Assembly (NCBI RefSeq): GCF_001640805.2
Contig: NC_066844.1
Coordinates: forward strand, 976,428-1,040,427
DNA from: Lates calcarifer
Lineage: Eukaryota; Chordata; Actinopteri; Centropomidae
Reading direction: 5' to 3'
DNA length: 64,000 bases
The notes below the pieces were generated by a model. It was given only the letters and a program-made list of their open reading frames with translations, was not told the origin of the DNA and ran no database searches. This document shows, one piece after another, positions 26,532 to 36,831 of this stretch; the first letter of the stretch is position 1; each line of letters starts with the position of its first letter. Position numbers and translations under genes: made by a program.

Positions 26532-27539
26532 GTAAGTCATTGGGAAGCAGTCTTTCTCTATTTCCCTTTATTTCTCACTTTATTTCTTTTTACCCTCCCT
26601 CCCTCTCCCTTTCACCCCTCACTGAGATGATAGGTCAGTTAAAAGGACACCTGCGGTCTTTCCTGGCCATTACACTGCGTGTGTGTGTGTGATACAGACA
26701 TATAGCCAAAAGCTGCAGAGGGAAGATGGACCAATTAGATTAGAGCTGCCGGTGTGGGAGGAGCTTGACAAGAGAGGTGTGTGCTGTGTGTGTGTGTATG
26801 TGTGTGTTTGTGTGTGAGAAATGGGAGCACATTCCTCAGCCTTAACACAAAAGGCTGAGGTCCATTAATCTGGCTCTGTGGCTGTGATGGGAGTCACAGC
26901 AGGCGACACTGGCTTTGTATTTACCTCTTGTCTCACACACACACTGGCCTCAATTTATGTGAGACATGACGACAACATCTAAAGACCTAGAATCAGACAG
27001 CGACAGCTCGGCCTCACAGGTTCACTCAACATTTGAAATAAAAGCATACACACAGTAAACGTGCACTTGGCGTGGGTCGGTTACAGGTTTTGACGTTTAC
27101 TGGTATTACTGATATTTTATGTTTTACCATGACAGACTTTTCCCCAGGCTCAGGCTCACAGGGCATTTATTTCAAAAACTTAACATACACGTTTACTAAT
27201 GTTCTGAATATTCTGTGTTATTTGAAAATCCAACAGATTGTGTTCAATAGAGCAAAAGACCAGGCATTTCAAAATAACTCCTGTTAGAGCTGTAATCACA
27301 AAACGGTGACATTTCTGCTTAAGTTTATCATAGTGTCAGAATCTCATTCTGCCTCCTGTTCACAGTGTTTCTGTGATGATGTTCAGTTTAAGTCCTGTCG
27401 TCTTGGACATTATCCACAGTCCCCTGAAGTTTTCTCAGTACTGAAGGGGTTAAAGAAAACTTGCTGTCCTCTTTCCTTTCATCCCACTACTCAGCAGCCT
27501 TCTCCCAGCCTCAGTGAACCCCCACTCTCCTCCCCAGTC

Positions 27540-27740
27540 TAGTTCCCATGCATTCCTAGTGGCCTCGGAAACCCAATATACCCCTTTTGGTGTGTCCACA
27601 GATCCACAGTGTGGCCTTTCCGTCGTGCCAGCTGCCTTCCTCTCCTTCAGCCAAATGGAATGTTAAGCCCCACTTGTGGCTAGCTTTGTTCCCCGTCATG
27701 CAAGGCAAACAAAAGGCAAAGTGGCTTTTCATTGTATTAG
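27540..27740. promoter_or_regulatory. CNE-like block
   Basis: Dense, non-repetitive sequence (CCCAATATACCCCTTTTGGT, GCCAAATGGAATGTTAAGCC, GGCAAACAAAAGGCAAAGTG) with several TF-site-like words and no simple repeats, unlike its surroundings. Conservation is inferred from texture only. Confidence 0.25.
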
Positions 27741-29811
27741 GTACTCCAATACCCCCAAATCCTCCCTCTCACCCATTCTTCCTCCGCTCTCACAAAAAGA
27801 AATGTGCACGGTGGCGAAGTGTGTCTGCGTGCCACACGCAGACACGCATGAGCCTGCACGAATGTAGGACGGCAGGTGTTTGCATGCATGCAGGAGCGCA
27901 CACACCCTCACACACACAAAGGCCTAAACATGCATGAACTGGGTCAAACTCACACAGGTTTACACTGGAGCTGCATCCACTCCCTCTGTCTGATTGATCT
28001 ATTATTAGAAGCCGTTCAGAAGGCATCACTGCATCAAATACAGAACAAGCTGTAACAAAAGTCATAAAACCGTCACTGAAAACAAGAGACAACCTTTATT
28101 TATCAACCTGGAAAAAATGTATTCACATTTGTTTGTCGTGTAAATGAGTGTGTGAAAGATGTGTCAGCTGGTGTTTACACATGAATTTCCTTCGGGCTGT
28201 TTACCTCCTTTATGCAGAAATGACACGTTGAACATTACTGTGACTTAATTACTATATGAAACCTTTTGGATCACAGACATCAGGAAGATCTCTCGAATCA
28301 ATATGGAGACTGACTCTTACCTAATTTCTGTAGTAGATTCCCCACAGGCTGACCGTGAATTACACAACAAGCAGTGGCATTAATATGCATCATCATTCTG
28401 GCTCATTCTTTAACTGATGACCATGAATTCTGGAGAGCAGTGTTTGAAACTGGACACCATCCATCTCACACACATGCAGGTGGGTTCCTGATAATAAAAC
28501 TGTTGCCTGTAATTTAGCACGACACCGGGCACCAAATTAGCAGTTTAGAAAAGTCCCAGTTTTTGTCTACGCCTGCTGGATCGCTTTGGAACACCTGCAG
28601 TGATGGAGAAAGTTTCCCCAGGCCTGGACCTTTTCCTTTTCTATTGTTTCACTTTCACCAGAAACAGACTCTTCAGTGTCAAATGTATCTAAGGCACAAA
28701 AATAGAAGACAAAATAAAGGGTTGGATACCAGTCACCTTTTCCTTTATTGACTGTGCAGCTGCTGCTGTTTTTCATGAACTGGTCATTGTTAACAAAACC
28801 TGTGATATTCCAGTAAAATAAAATAAAATGTCTCAGAGCTCTTAAAAGTCTGCGTCATGGCTGAAACTGATTACTCATTTAAACACCTGCCAAAAAATGT
28901 GACTCACATTCGGACTGTTTAATCACTGCAGTGTTGACATCATTCAGAGGTAACAACCAAATGTATCATTAACTGGTTCACCTGAAAAACAAGCACTAAT
29001 TCTGGATAACTTCCAGCAGGAATGTCTTCAAATATACAATCACACATGCTGTTTATAGACTTACATTTAGTTTGTTTTTGGACTGTTTTATTTAGCTGTA
29101 CTTTATCATTTTAGACACATACTGACTAGATTTTTTAGGTGTCCAGGTGTTTGTACATCCAGCCAGTGTCCTCCTCCTCCAGAGGAGCCTGTTGTTGCAA
29201 AGAAAGCACTACAAGATGTTTACAAATGTTAAACATGTATGCTCATGTTCACTCCACTGAAGATGGTGTGACTCTTCCTCTTCACCATCAACCTCATCAT
29301 CTGAGCACATGGATCAGTGGTGGGAAAGTGGGTTGTGCTTCTTCACTGTGGACGGCATCAGCGAGGAGCAATACAATGAATTTATCAGGCCAGGTGACAT
29401 TTCTTCATTTATTGAATTCTCCACGTTTTCATCATGTCCTCTGTAGCCTCATGTCCCTGCAGAGGAGCGACAGGAGAAGAAGAGGCTTTTGGCTCCATCA
29501 TTATGAACTTTTCTAATTGCATTGTCGGTAATATTCAGATAAATTAGCTGCTCGCTGAATATTTGTAGCATTTCATGATGTCCCAGAACTGTGAATAGTT
29601 TTCCAGTGGTTGTTTTGTTTTCTTTCTTAATTATACGACACACTAGTTCTGGTAAATAATCTCAGGTATGAGGAACATGTCGGGATAATTAAGTTAGAAT
29701 TTATTAGTTAAGCTCTCTGTTGTTGTGCACAAAGAGGCAAATACCTGTGTCGGTACAAACCAGTGAAGCACAACCACAGATGAAGACGTACTGTCAACTT
29801 CCTCCTCACAG

Positions 29812-29896
29812 CTGTATAAATTGCACTACCTGTGAACTCAACTACAATTGCCCAGCCAATCACGTGATTGCCCAGAAGTGCCCACGAGGACAGGAG
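29812..29896 (+). pseudogene. DPT-like module 1, first block (damaged)
   Basis: A pyrimidine-rich tract ending in CAG at 29811 precedes an open, cysteine-bearing block (ELNYNCPANHVIA) that ends at a good donor, CAGGAG|GTGAGT. The matching block of module 2 reads IDFKCADNEVIAG followed by SVHS. In module 1 the stretch after VIA is about 8-9 residues shorter, and the conserved HEDRRW that should follow is readable only in the +1 frame (the +1 frame has a stop upstream). A short deletion therefore seems to have shifted the frame inside this exon. Start of the exon is uncertain. Confidence 0.6.
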
Positions 29897-30074
29897 GTGA
29901 GTCATTTGTTGAAATCATGCTTTAAGACTTTTTTTATTATAGGACAGTAAACTGATTTAGGTCTAGGTCATTTCCATTGTAAGAATTACCACTCTTTTAA
30001 ATGTTAAACTCTGAATGGTTTTTGAGCAGTGGCTAAAAATGTGTGATGGTTCCCTTTATCTGATATTGTTAAAG

Positions 30075-30224
30075 GTGGAGCATCCTCTGCTGCACTGCTC
30101 CCAAACTGATCACATTTGAATGCCAGGAAACTCCAGTGGTTAACTACTGGAATGAAGACTTTGACTGGTGCGTCCCTGGAGACAACATCCTCACAGGCAT
30201 CCAGACCCGCAACAGGAATAATGG
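30075..30224 (+). pseudogene. DPT-like module 1, second block
   Basis: Flanked by AAAG at 30071-30074 and GG|GTAAAT at 30224. Read as (R)WSILCC, then LITFECQE, NYWNEDFDWCVPGDN and LTGIQ, it is clearly similar to the module 2 block at 31643-31795 (WRFYCC, FVTFNCKEEP, NYWQENF, LTGV). The paired cysteines and the NYW core are the family-like residues. The frame needed for this reading requires the preceding exon to end in phase 2 (codon AG|G, within HEDRRW), which the damaged first block does not supply. Confidence 0.65.
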
Positions 30225-30406
30225 GTAAATACACATACTCCAAATGGTCATAATTTACCATGTTTTAATCAAACTAAACACTCTGGATCCTCTTAGGTTT
30301 TATATTGTGCACCACTGCTGCAGATGAGTAGAACTTTCACTGATGAAGTCCAGTAAAGTAGACATCAGATTTCTAATGATGTAACATAATGATTTTTAAT
30401 TGACAG

Positions 30407-30452
30407 GATCATCGCTGGAGTTCAGTTACTGCAGAGCAACAACAGTAGGTGA
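30407..30452 (+). pseudogene. Short terminal block of module 1 with stop codon
   Basis: After an acceptor (TTGACAG at 30400-30406) the frame carried from the previous block gives GIIAGVQLLQSNNSR and then TGA at 30450-30452. IIAGVQ resembles the (V)IAGAYSVHS strand of module 2, so the module terminates early compared with module 2. This supports module 1 being the remnant 3' end of an upstream gene copy and not an N-terminal domain of the astacin that follows. Confidence 0.45.
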
Positions 30453-30552
30453 ATACTCCCATTGTTCTTCATTGCCCATAGCTGCCAGAGGTTAATATCA
30501 GAGAAAGATTTACCTTGTTTTGTTGTGGATACATTTCATTTGACTGAATCTT

Positions 30553-30850
30553 CCTGAATCTCTCCATGCACTCGGCTTCTGGCACGAGCAAAGCAGAACT
30601 GACCGGGACATTTATGTCAAGATCAACTTTGAAAACATTGAGGCCGGACAAGAGAGAAACTTTCTACAACAGGAAACAAACAACCTGAATGTTCCATACG
30701 ACTACACCTCTGTTATGCATTATGGACCCAAGGACTTCTCAAAGACTGGACGAGACACCATCACTCCCCTCAGACCATCAGCAGTAATAGGCCAGAGGAT
30801 CGGCATGTCGGAAAATGACATTCTGAAAATCAACAAGCTCTACGGCTGCA
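30553..30850 (+). pseudogene. Astacin catalytic domain, C-terminal half, first zinc histidine lost
   Basis: The frame reads PESLHALGFWHEQSRTDRD and continues through the Met-turn SVMHYG (30709-30726) to IGQR, MSENDILKINKLYGC, ending at a donor GCA|GTAAGT. This matches the astacin zinc region HExxHxxGFxHE, so the second and third ligands (His at 30565-30567 and 30583-30585) and the catalytic Glu (30556-30558) are present, but the first ligand codon is CCT (Pro) at 30553-30555. An in-frame TGA lies 12-14 bases further upstream (30541-30543) with no convincing acceptor, and the N-terminal half of the domain (normally about 90 residues) was not found. As written the protein could not bind zinc normally. 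The C-terminal half itself is intact and open for about 100 codons, which suggests recent decay or a sequence error at the edge. Confidence 0.85.
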
Positions 30851-30998
30851 GTAAGTACACAAGTAAAGTAAAGTAAAGTCAGTATGCAGTTTACAGAAAT
30901 ATGATGAGTCTAACACATGGTGTCCAACTGTAACGTTACAAGTCTGTAAGACCTTTTCTCAGAGCTGTCAGTGTAACTTATCAACTGACTTCTTACAG

Positions 30999-31095
30999 AG
31001 GATTACCTCCATAAGAACGGCGAGTGGGACAATGAGTTGGGTGGTGTTTTGAGTCGCCAGTGTCCTTCTGGCCAAGCTCTTTCTGGCATCACAAG
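30999..31095 (+). pseudogene. DPT-like module 2, exon 1
   Basis: Acceptor TTCTTACAG ends at 30998 and the donor is ACAAG|GTGAAC. Joined in phase to the astacin block it encodes KDYLHKNGEWDNELGG, then LSRQCPSGQALSGIT. The W-D-x-x-x-G-G start and the CPSGQxLSGI strand are the opening of a DPT-like repeat. The clean phase match to the protease block shows that the two belong to one transcript. Confidence 0.7.
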
Positions 31096-31272
31096 GTGAA
31101 CAGTACTATATATTTGTTTAGGAGCACTCGGCTCTGAACATATTTCCTGTAATTAGAGATGGTCTTTGTCTCTTTTACAAAAACAAAATCATATAAACAG
31201 ATATTTATCCATATCTTTAGTCTTATATTCTTATACACAAACATTTTCAAACATGTTTGTTTGTGTCCACAG

Positions 31273-31450
31273 TAATGACAAAGTAGATCGACTTTGGGGG
31301 ATTTCATGCAAGGCATTCAAGGAAAACAAGACATGCCGCTGGTCAGGTTATGTGAATGAATACTGGGGAACCATTGACTTCAAATGTGCGGACAACGAAG
31401 TGATTGCAGGGGCCTACAGTGTACACAGCACCATCAAGCCAAGACAGGAG
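31273..31450 (+). pseudogene. DPT-like module 2, exon 2, with one-base frameshift
   Basis: Bounded by GTCCACAG and GAG|GTGAGT. The reading SNDKVDRLWGISCKAF, TCRWSGYVNEYWG, DFKCADNEVIAG and SVHSTIK is a good DPT-like strand series. The expected QDRR-W junction to the next exon is present but one base out of frame (GAC AGG AG|G TGG), so one extra base lies around 31433-31440. The exon is 178 bases; 177 would keep the frame, since its neighbours need phase 2 at both ends. Translation past the shift would stop inside the next exon. Confidence 0.7.
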
Positions 31451-31529
31451 GTGAGTATCAGTTTTAAGGTCATTTGTTTTCACTACTACACTGCTAAAGA
31501 CATCAACCAACTCTTAGCCTTAAGATAAT

Positions 31530-32135
31530 GTTGAGTCCAAGTCGAGTCACAAATCCTGAAAAAGATCAAAGGTAGATAAAATGGTAAATCTTACCTTCCT
31601 TGGTAGCTAATGTAAATGAAAACCTCGTCCTTGTTCTTCCAGGTGGAGGTTTTACTGCTGCAGTGCCCCTGGTTTTGTCACATTCAACTGCAAAGAGGAA
31701 CCAAAGATCAACTACTGGCAGGAGAACTTCAGGTGGACAGTCCCCAGCAGCAACTTCCTGACAGGAGTGAAAAGCTTTTTTGATTATCCAGCATGGTAAA
31801 AACAGGTGTCTCAGTTAAACCACAGCCGTACAGCGTTTTAGTCGAGTCACTCAGCGTCAAGTCCGAGTCAAATCTCAAGAACCCCACGTTCAAATCTAAC
31901 CAAACCAAAGAAGAGTCTGATTCAAGTTCAAGTCTGAGTCGTCTGAGTCTTAGCATCCACATGTAGACTAGTGAGCACAGCTGCCCTAAAACTGGATAAT
32001 GTTACAGTGTTAATACAGCAGTCAATATCAAATGTCAGATTATTCTGGCCTGTTACAAACAGCTAACAAAAAAGGTCTGAATGAATCTGAGAGTCAGGAC
32101 TTGAGTTCTACCACACTGTGTACATCCTTGTCCAG
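31530..32135. repeat. GAGTC-rich interspersed repeat sequence in the last introns of the astacin/DPT locus
   Basis: Motifs such as GTTGAGTCCAAGTCGAGTCA (31531), GTCGAGTCACTCAGC (31840), TCAAGTCTGAGTCGTCTGAG and GAGTCAGGACTTGAGTTCTA (32092) recur. They resemble a family of fish repeats with CGAGTC-type terminal segments. The module 2 exon at 31643-31795 lies between them, so insertion was intronic. Confidence 0.4.
31643..31795 (+). pseudogene. DPT-like module 2, exon 3
   Basis: Acceptor TTGTTCTTCCAG and donor CATG|GTAAAA. In the family frame it reads WRFYCCSAPGFVTFNCKEEP, then NYWQENFRWTVPSSN and LTGVKSFF, paralogous to 30075-30224. In the frame actually delivered by the upstream exon it would hit TGA about 48 codons in. 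The two paralogous blocks share splice positions, which is direct evidence for duplication of a spliced module. Confidence 0.7.
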
Positions 32136-32229
32136 GTCTTAGACCGAACCTTTTTACCATTTATCCTTAAGAAATATTCAATCTCCAGTTTGTAAATGCC
32201 TTTAAAACGTTATCGTCTCTCATCGACAG

Positions 32230-32305
32230 CGATCAGTCGGTGGAGTTTCACGTACTGCCAGATGAAACTTTTTGGAATGAGAAGATCCATGACAAGATTT
32301 GCTGA
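32230..32305 (+). pseudogene. DPT-like module 2, terminal exon and stop
   Basis: After ATCGACAG the in-phase reading is CDQSVEFHVLPDETFW, then NEKIHDKIC and TGA at 32303-32305. The last cysteine before the stop fits the disulphide-rich end of the module. The intron before it (31796-32229) carries GAGTC-rich repeat sequence. Confidence 0.6.
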
Positions 32306-33101
32306 TGTACCATGATAATTGATTACTGTACCATCTCAGCTGTCTGAAGACGTCTCTGATTTAAAGGTGTATCTGAGTGCACCAACCAGTGCTTAAGACC
32401 ACAGAGTCTTAGTTCAGCATGCTGTGTCTATGCAGCAGATGTGAGTTATCATGAGCAACATGGAGGGTATTCTTCATTTTGTTTATCAGTTTTCATGAGC
32501 ACAACTTGTTAGACATTATTGAAAGAAAAAATCAATTTACAGATTGCTCTGAATGTCCATCTGCCACCTGCAAGCTGTAGTCAGAAATTTAAAAGACTTT
32601 ATTATAGCAGCAGCTTTGTAACCATCACTCGTGGGTTTATAATGGCCTGCATTTATCAAGATCAGAAGTGCTGATGTAAGATCATTAAGAAAGTGCCCCT
32701 GGCCATCTCCTCTCATAATGACCTGAACAGAGAAACTGGTCTCAGAGCTGCTCTCCTGCTGCAGCGGTGAAACAAAACAAAAAGCCTCAGTGTGGTTAGA
32801 GAGTGAAGCAAAGGCTCAGTGATGTCTGGTTTTCACAGTGTCTCAGGTTGGTGCTGCTGTGGATGGTGGTGGTTGTGTTTTATGTCTCGTCTCTCTCCTG
32901 GGCTTTTCTTAGGTTTGTAAAGTTGTATTGTCTTGTTTTGCAGTTAATGTTGATCTAGATTAGATCATCTCTGTCAGGTGGAGCAGGACACGTACATGTA
33001 TAATTATCATGAAATACTCATTACTGATTACTGTATTGCAATTTATGGGTATACTTTATTATAGTTAACACTGTAAAACTGTTTTACTGATCTTTCTTTT
33101 A

Positions 33102-33107
33102 AATAAA
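33102..33107 (+). terminator. Candidate poly(A) signal of the astacin/DPT locus
   Basis: AATAAA lies about 800 bases after the module 2 stop codon. It is the first strong hexamer I noticed in a plausible 3' UTR position; no downstream U/GU tract was verified. Confidence 0.3.
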
Positions 33108-34590
33108 GTCAACATGAATTAGAATATGAGTTTTTAGGATTAATCCTCCAGGTGAATAAACACTTCCTACATTTCCTGTATTCATAAATTACCTTTTAAC
33201 GTCTGGAGATAAAAGAGGGGAACATAATATTCATTTATGATGATAATGATGATGAGGCTAAACTTAACAACCTGCAGGTGTTTTGGATGATGCAACCAAC
33301 TTTTAGCAACAGTCTGACAACACAAACATGATGAGAGTGAAATGTCCACCAGATATAAACCGTGTTGTAGAACAGTGTCTGTGCCCCTGCTGATTAACAT
33401 CCTGAATGATTCCTTCCTGCATATGCTGCCATTTTGGGTCTGTGTGTTGACCTCTGTCTTTCAGTGACAGGAATCAGTCGCACAGCGTGACTCCTGCACA
33501 GACAGAGATGACCTAAAGTCAAATACCAGTGTGAACGTTACTGAGCAATACAAAGTGTGATGTGAGTGAATGTGTGAACAGTGTGTGCATGAGATAAGAT
33601 GGCAACAAGGCAATTACTCCATGTTTTGGTCTTTGATCTGAGAACATGAGTCGTGTGTTTGTCTACTTCCTGTCCTCTGAATTTTCAGCTTAAAGGTTTT
33701 TCTCAGTTTCTCAGTTTCAGAAACCGTGTTCAGGCCACTCCCACATATTAACAGTTGTTAGATGATGCATCCAATAACCTGAACGAACTCTTGTTATGAC
33801 TCAATATCTGCAACACCGACGTCATTCCCATCAGCCTCAGCTGCACTTTGTGTTTAGTGCTGCGTAGCAAACGTTAGCATTCTGATTTTAGCTTGAAGAA
33901 CCAGTGTGCATAGGTGCAGCCTCACGGAGCTGCTGGCATGGCTGTAATCTGTGGTCACTGCAGCACTTATATTCACCATCTCGTCAGGAAACACGTGTAA
34001 ACATGAGGCTGGATTCTTATTACATAGGAATGATGTGGTCAGATTCAATCAGGCAGCCAGACATACATGAATAAGGAAAGATAAGATGATTGAATTTGAC
34101 CTAATTAATGAATCTGACCTGTCGCAGCAGCAGTGTGATATATGAATATAAATCACAATACAACAAATAGGATAAAACATCAAAAACAACACAGCTCTCA
34201 CAGGAAGATAGAATTTCTGGTGCCACGAACCTGAGCTGAAAGTAGCCAGGGGAAAATGGAGAGGGGAGGGAAAAAAGGAAAAAGAAAGAAATAGATCAAA
34301 GAGGGGGTAATGAAGCTTGTCCAATCCTGAAGAGCCACATAAGAAAACAGAGATACGGTGATTGTGGTGGGGCTGCTGAGAAAGAGGCAGACAGAGAGAG
34401 AGAGATAAATTATGATGAAGTTGTGGGTGATGAAGGGAGAGGGAAAAAAGAAAGAGACGAGCAAGGTAGCAGGTGGATAGTATTACTCTCGCACTGTTAA
34501 AATCTCTCCCTCTCTGTTTTCTTTTGCTCTATTATCTCCATCTCTTTCTCCCTCTCCCTCCCTCTCTCTTTCAGTCTCTATCTCTCTCAG

Positions 34591-34746
34591 TGTGTCCTGC
34601 GAAGCGAGACCTGGCCGTAAATGGGAACAGAGGTAGCGGTGATCACGCTGGTCTTCTCCAGCAGGGCCCCTTCCTCAGCTCATTAAGCCTACAGCAGAGC
34701 TCTACTTACCTGCCTGGGATAAAGGGGGATTTGGAGAAAGAGGAGG
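34591..34746 (+). CDS. Candidate internal exon, phase 1-1, unknown protein
   Basis: A long pyrimidine tract ending in CTCTCTCAG (34590) is followed by 156 bases open in one frame and an excellent donor, GAGG|GTGAGT. The reading begins CPAKRDLAVNGNRGS, continues through LLQQGPFLSSLSLQQSS and ends LPGIKGDLEKEE. The composition (Gly, Ser, Gln, charged end, no low-complexity run) looks protein-like and resembles a linker in a nuclear or cytoskeletal protein, but I recognise no domain. Both ends are phase 1, so it could be skipped without a frame change. A strong donor on the opposite strand (CAG|GTAAGT around 34710) is an alternative explanation. The call rests on splice signals and openness only. 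Confidence 0.4.
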
Positions 34747-35395
34747 GTGAGTAGAGGAGTTGCAGTGGGGTTTCAGGGAGGGGGAGTTTAAAAAAAAAAG
34801 AAAAGACAGAGATAAAACAGAGAGTGTATGAGAGCGCTCTGTGGTTTGAGCTGTGTAGTGACTCACAGAATCCACTGATTCTGATCCTTTAAACTTGCAC
34901 ATAACAGAGCATGTTTGTAGCAGCGAGAGGAGATCGATGGTAGAGACCGTTTTGGCAGCGAACACCTCAAACACAACGTCACAGTGAATGTAGACGCACA
35001 CTGAACACAGCCTGGCACGAGGAGAATTTAGTCCCCGTTCATTTTCTGTAGGAGACGAGTGAATGTCATTGCAGCCTCGTTTTTATGGTGTCAGAGTGAT
35101 TTATGTGTTTTATGTGAAGCTGTTTTATGTCTGTGTACTGTCTGCCACTGCGCTACATGTTTCAGTTAGTGCCTAATAATGCAGCACAATGTCTTATTTA
35201 GCGCTTATTCTGTTAACATCAATATTTTCTATCTTATTACTTTAGGACGTTGTGAATTATGTGCTTCTGTGTCGCCGGTTTTAATTATTACCTAACACTA
35301 GAGTATAATTGCATCCTGCAGAGTTTTTTTTCACCAACATCAATATCCTGTTTCTCCCTTTTTTTCCTCCTTGTCCTATTACTCTGCCTGCTTAA

Positions 35396-35422
<27 letters not shown>
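35396..35422 (+). repeat. (CA)13 microsatellite
   Basis: Uninterrupted CA run preceded by a T/C-rich stretch. Confidence 0.95.
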
Positions 35423-35426
<4 letters not shown>

Positions 35427-35849
35427 TATCCTGTATATATTGGTTTTACTGCTCACAGCTGTACCATCCTTTCTCACCCTCACCGCTGTCGTATGGGAGT
35501 GGTTTGCAGAGACTTGATTGTCCACATTACGAGTAAACTGAATAAACTAAAAGATGGAAGATGCATCTCCACTGTACAAAAATGAAGCCAAATATTCCAG
35601 ATACGACCTTCATTGGTGTTAACATGTAAAATAAAATGACGTCCCTCCACAGTGAGTAAAACTGACTCTTCTCTGATGCTAAATGTGGATGATGATCAGA
35701 GTCAGTTCAACCAGAAGATAAAAATAAACAAATAAATAAAAAAGAAATGAACAACAATACAAGAGCAGAAGCAGAAAAAGAAAAGTTAGGAGAAGGCAGG
35801 AAGAGGAGAGGGAAGCAGAGGGCTGGACTTTCGAGCAAGAAAACAGTGT

Positions 35850-35985
35850 AGTGAGAAGGAAAGATTACTCCTCTGTAATGCTGTGCTCAATGAGGGAGAA
35901 CCCGATGAGAATAAATTGAAGTCGTGGAGATGAGGGCTTTACACGCTGCAACATTCTCCAAATCACTTCACATCACTCAGACCTA
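35850..35985. promoter_or_regulatory. CNE-like block
   Basis: GGAAAGATTACTCCTCTGTA and AGAATAAATTGAAGTCGTGG with GATTA homeodomain-type sites; unique, moderately AT-rich. Confidence 0.2.
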
Positions 35986-36831
35986 CCCTTAGACATGAAC
36001 CCCAGTCTCCAGCAGACAGCTTCTTTTCTCTGCCTTCTCCTCCACGCTCCGTCATTTTCCCCTTTCTGTAACATTCAGAGTTTAGATCTTCAACTGAGCC
36101 AGGACCACTTGGACGGCTTTTGATGGACAGTAGCTGGTGTGGTGTGAGCAGCCCAGCATCCTTTGTCTGTGACGATTCTACACCACAACACTCTCACATT
36201 TCAGACCCTGTACCCCCGAGATAGGACACACTACTTCCACCCTCCTTCTATCAAAGAACCTATGAGACCAGTTAGATTCATATGAGGACTGAAAAGTGAC
36301 CGACCGATCCACCGGTGTCACTGAAGCCTCTGTGAAGGGATTCATGGCCGGGCACTTCTCCACGTTTCCCTCCAGCTATCAGATGCTCTATCAAACAGCT
36401 GTACCAGCCTGCTGTCATTCACCTAAAGCACTTGAAGCATTTAAAAGCCAGTTTGAGCTGGTTGTGTCGTGTTGCTGTCTTCAGTTGGTCGTCTGAGACA
36501 ACTGCTGCCTCATGTCTCCAACACATGCCTGATTTACTGCGCTGGTGACGAGGTTTGTTCAGACACGGCCTTGGCGGATCACGTAGGCTGACACACATGA
36601 TGCATGTGGCTGCACAAGGACACACACATAAACGCTGTCTGGTTCACAGGCATGTAAACGTAAAAAAATCCAATAAACCCAACATCATAAAGAGTAAGAA
36701 GCTGACAGGAGCACATTCAAGGGCTGTACCCAACCCAGAATTTTGTCTATTCAATTATCCGGGGGCGTTAGAGTCAGACACTGACTGATAGCAGGGATTT
36801 GTCCCTGCACAGGGAGGATCAGTTGTTATTG

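Larger units (their letters stand above)
29812..32305 (+). pseudogene. Astacin metalloprotease / dermatopontin-like gene relic (whole locus)
   Basis: Seven or eight exon-sized coding blocks with GT-AG borders encode, in order, a dermatopontin-like (DPT-like) C-terminal part ending in a stop at 30450-30452, the C-terminal half of an astacin catalytic domain, and a fuller DPT-like module ending in TGA at 32303-32305. A possible poly(A) signal AATAAA lies at 33102-33107. Astacins are secreted zinc endopeptidases (hatching-enzyme and choriolysin-like in fish); DPT-like modules occur in secreted matrix and agglutinin-type proteins. The order suggests tandem copies of an astacin-plus-DPT gene, the first reduced to its 3' end and the second lacking its 5' half. 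No signal peptide, propeptide or N-terminal half of the protease was found upstream. Frame breaks in both modules and loss of one zinc ligand favour a pseudogene; assembly error is the alternative. Confidence 0.75.

Noticed and set aside
29139..29516. 125-codon + frame just upstream of the astacin/DPT locus
   Set aside because: Checked as a possible signal peptide, propeptide or N-terminal protease half; none of the expected residues (for example the propeptide Cys switch or the N-terminal protease strands) is present.
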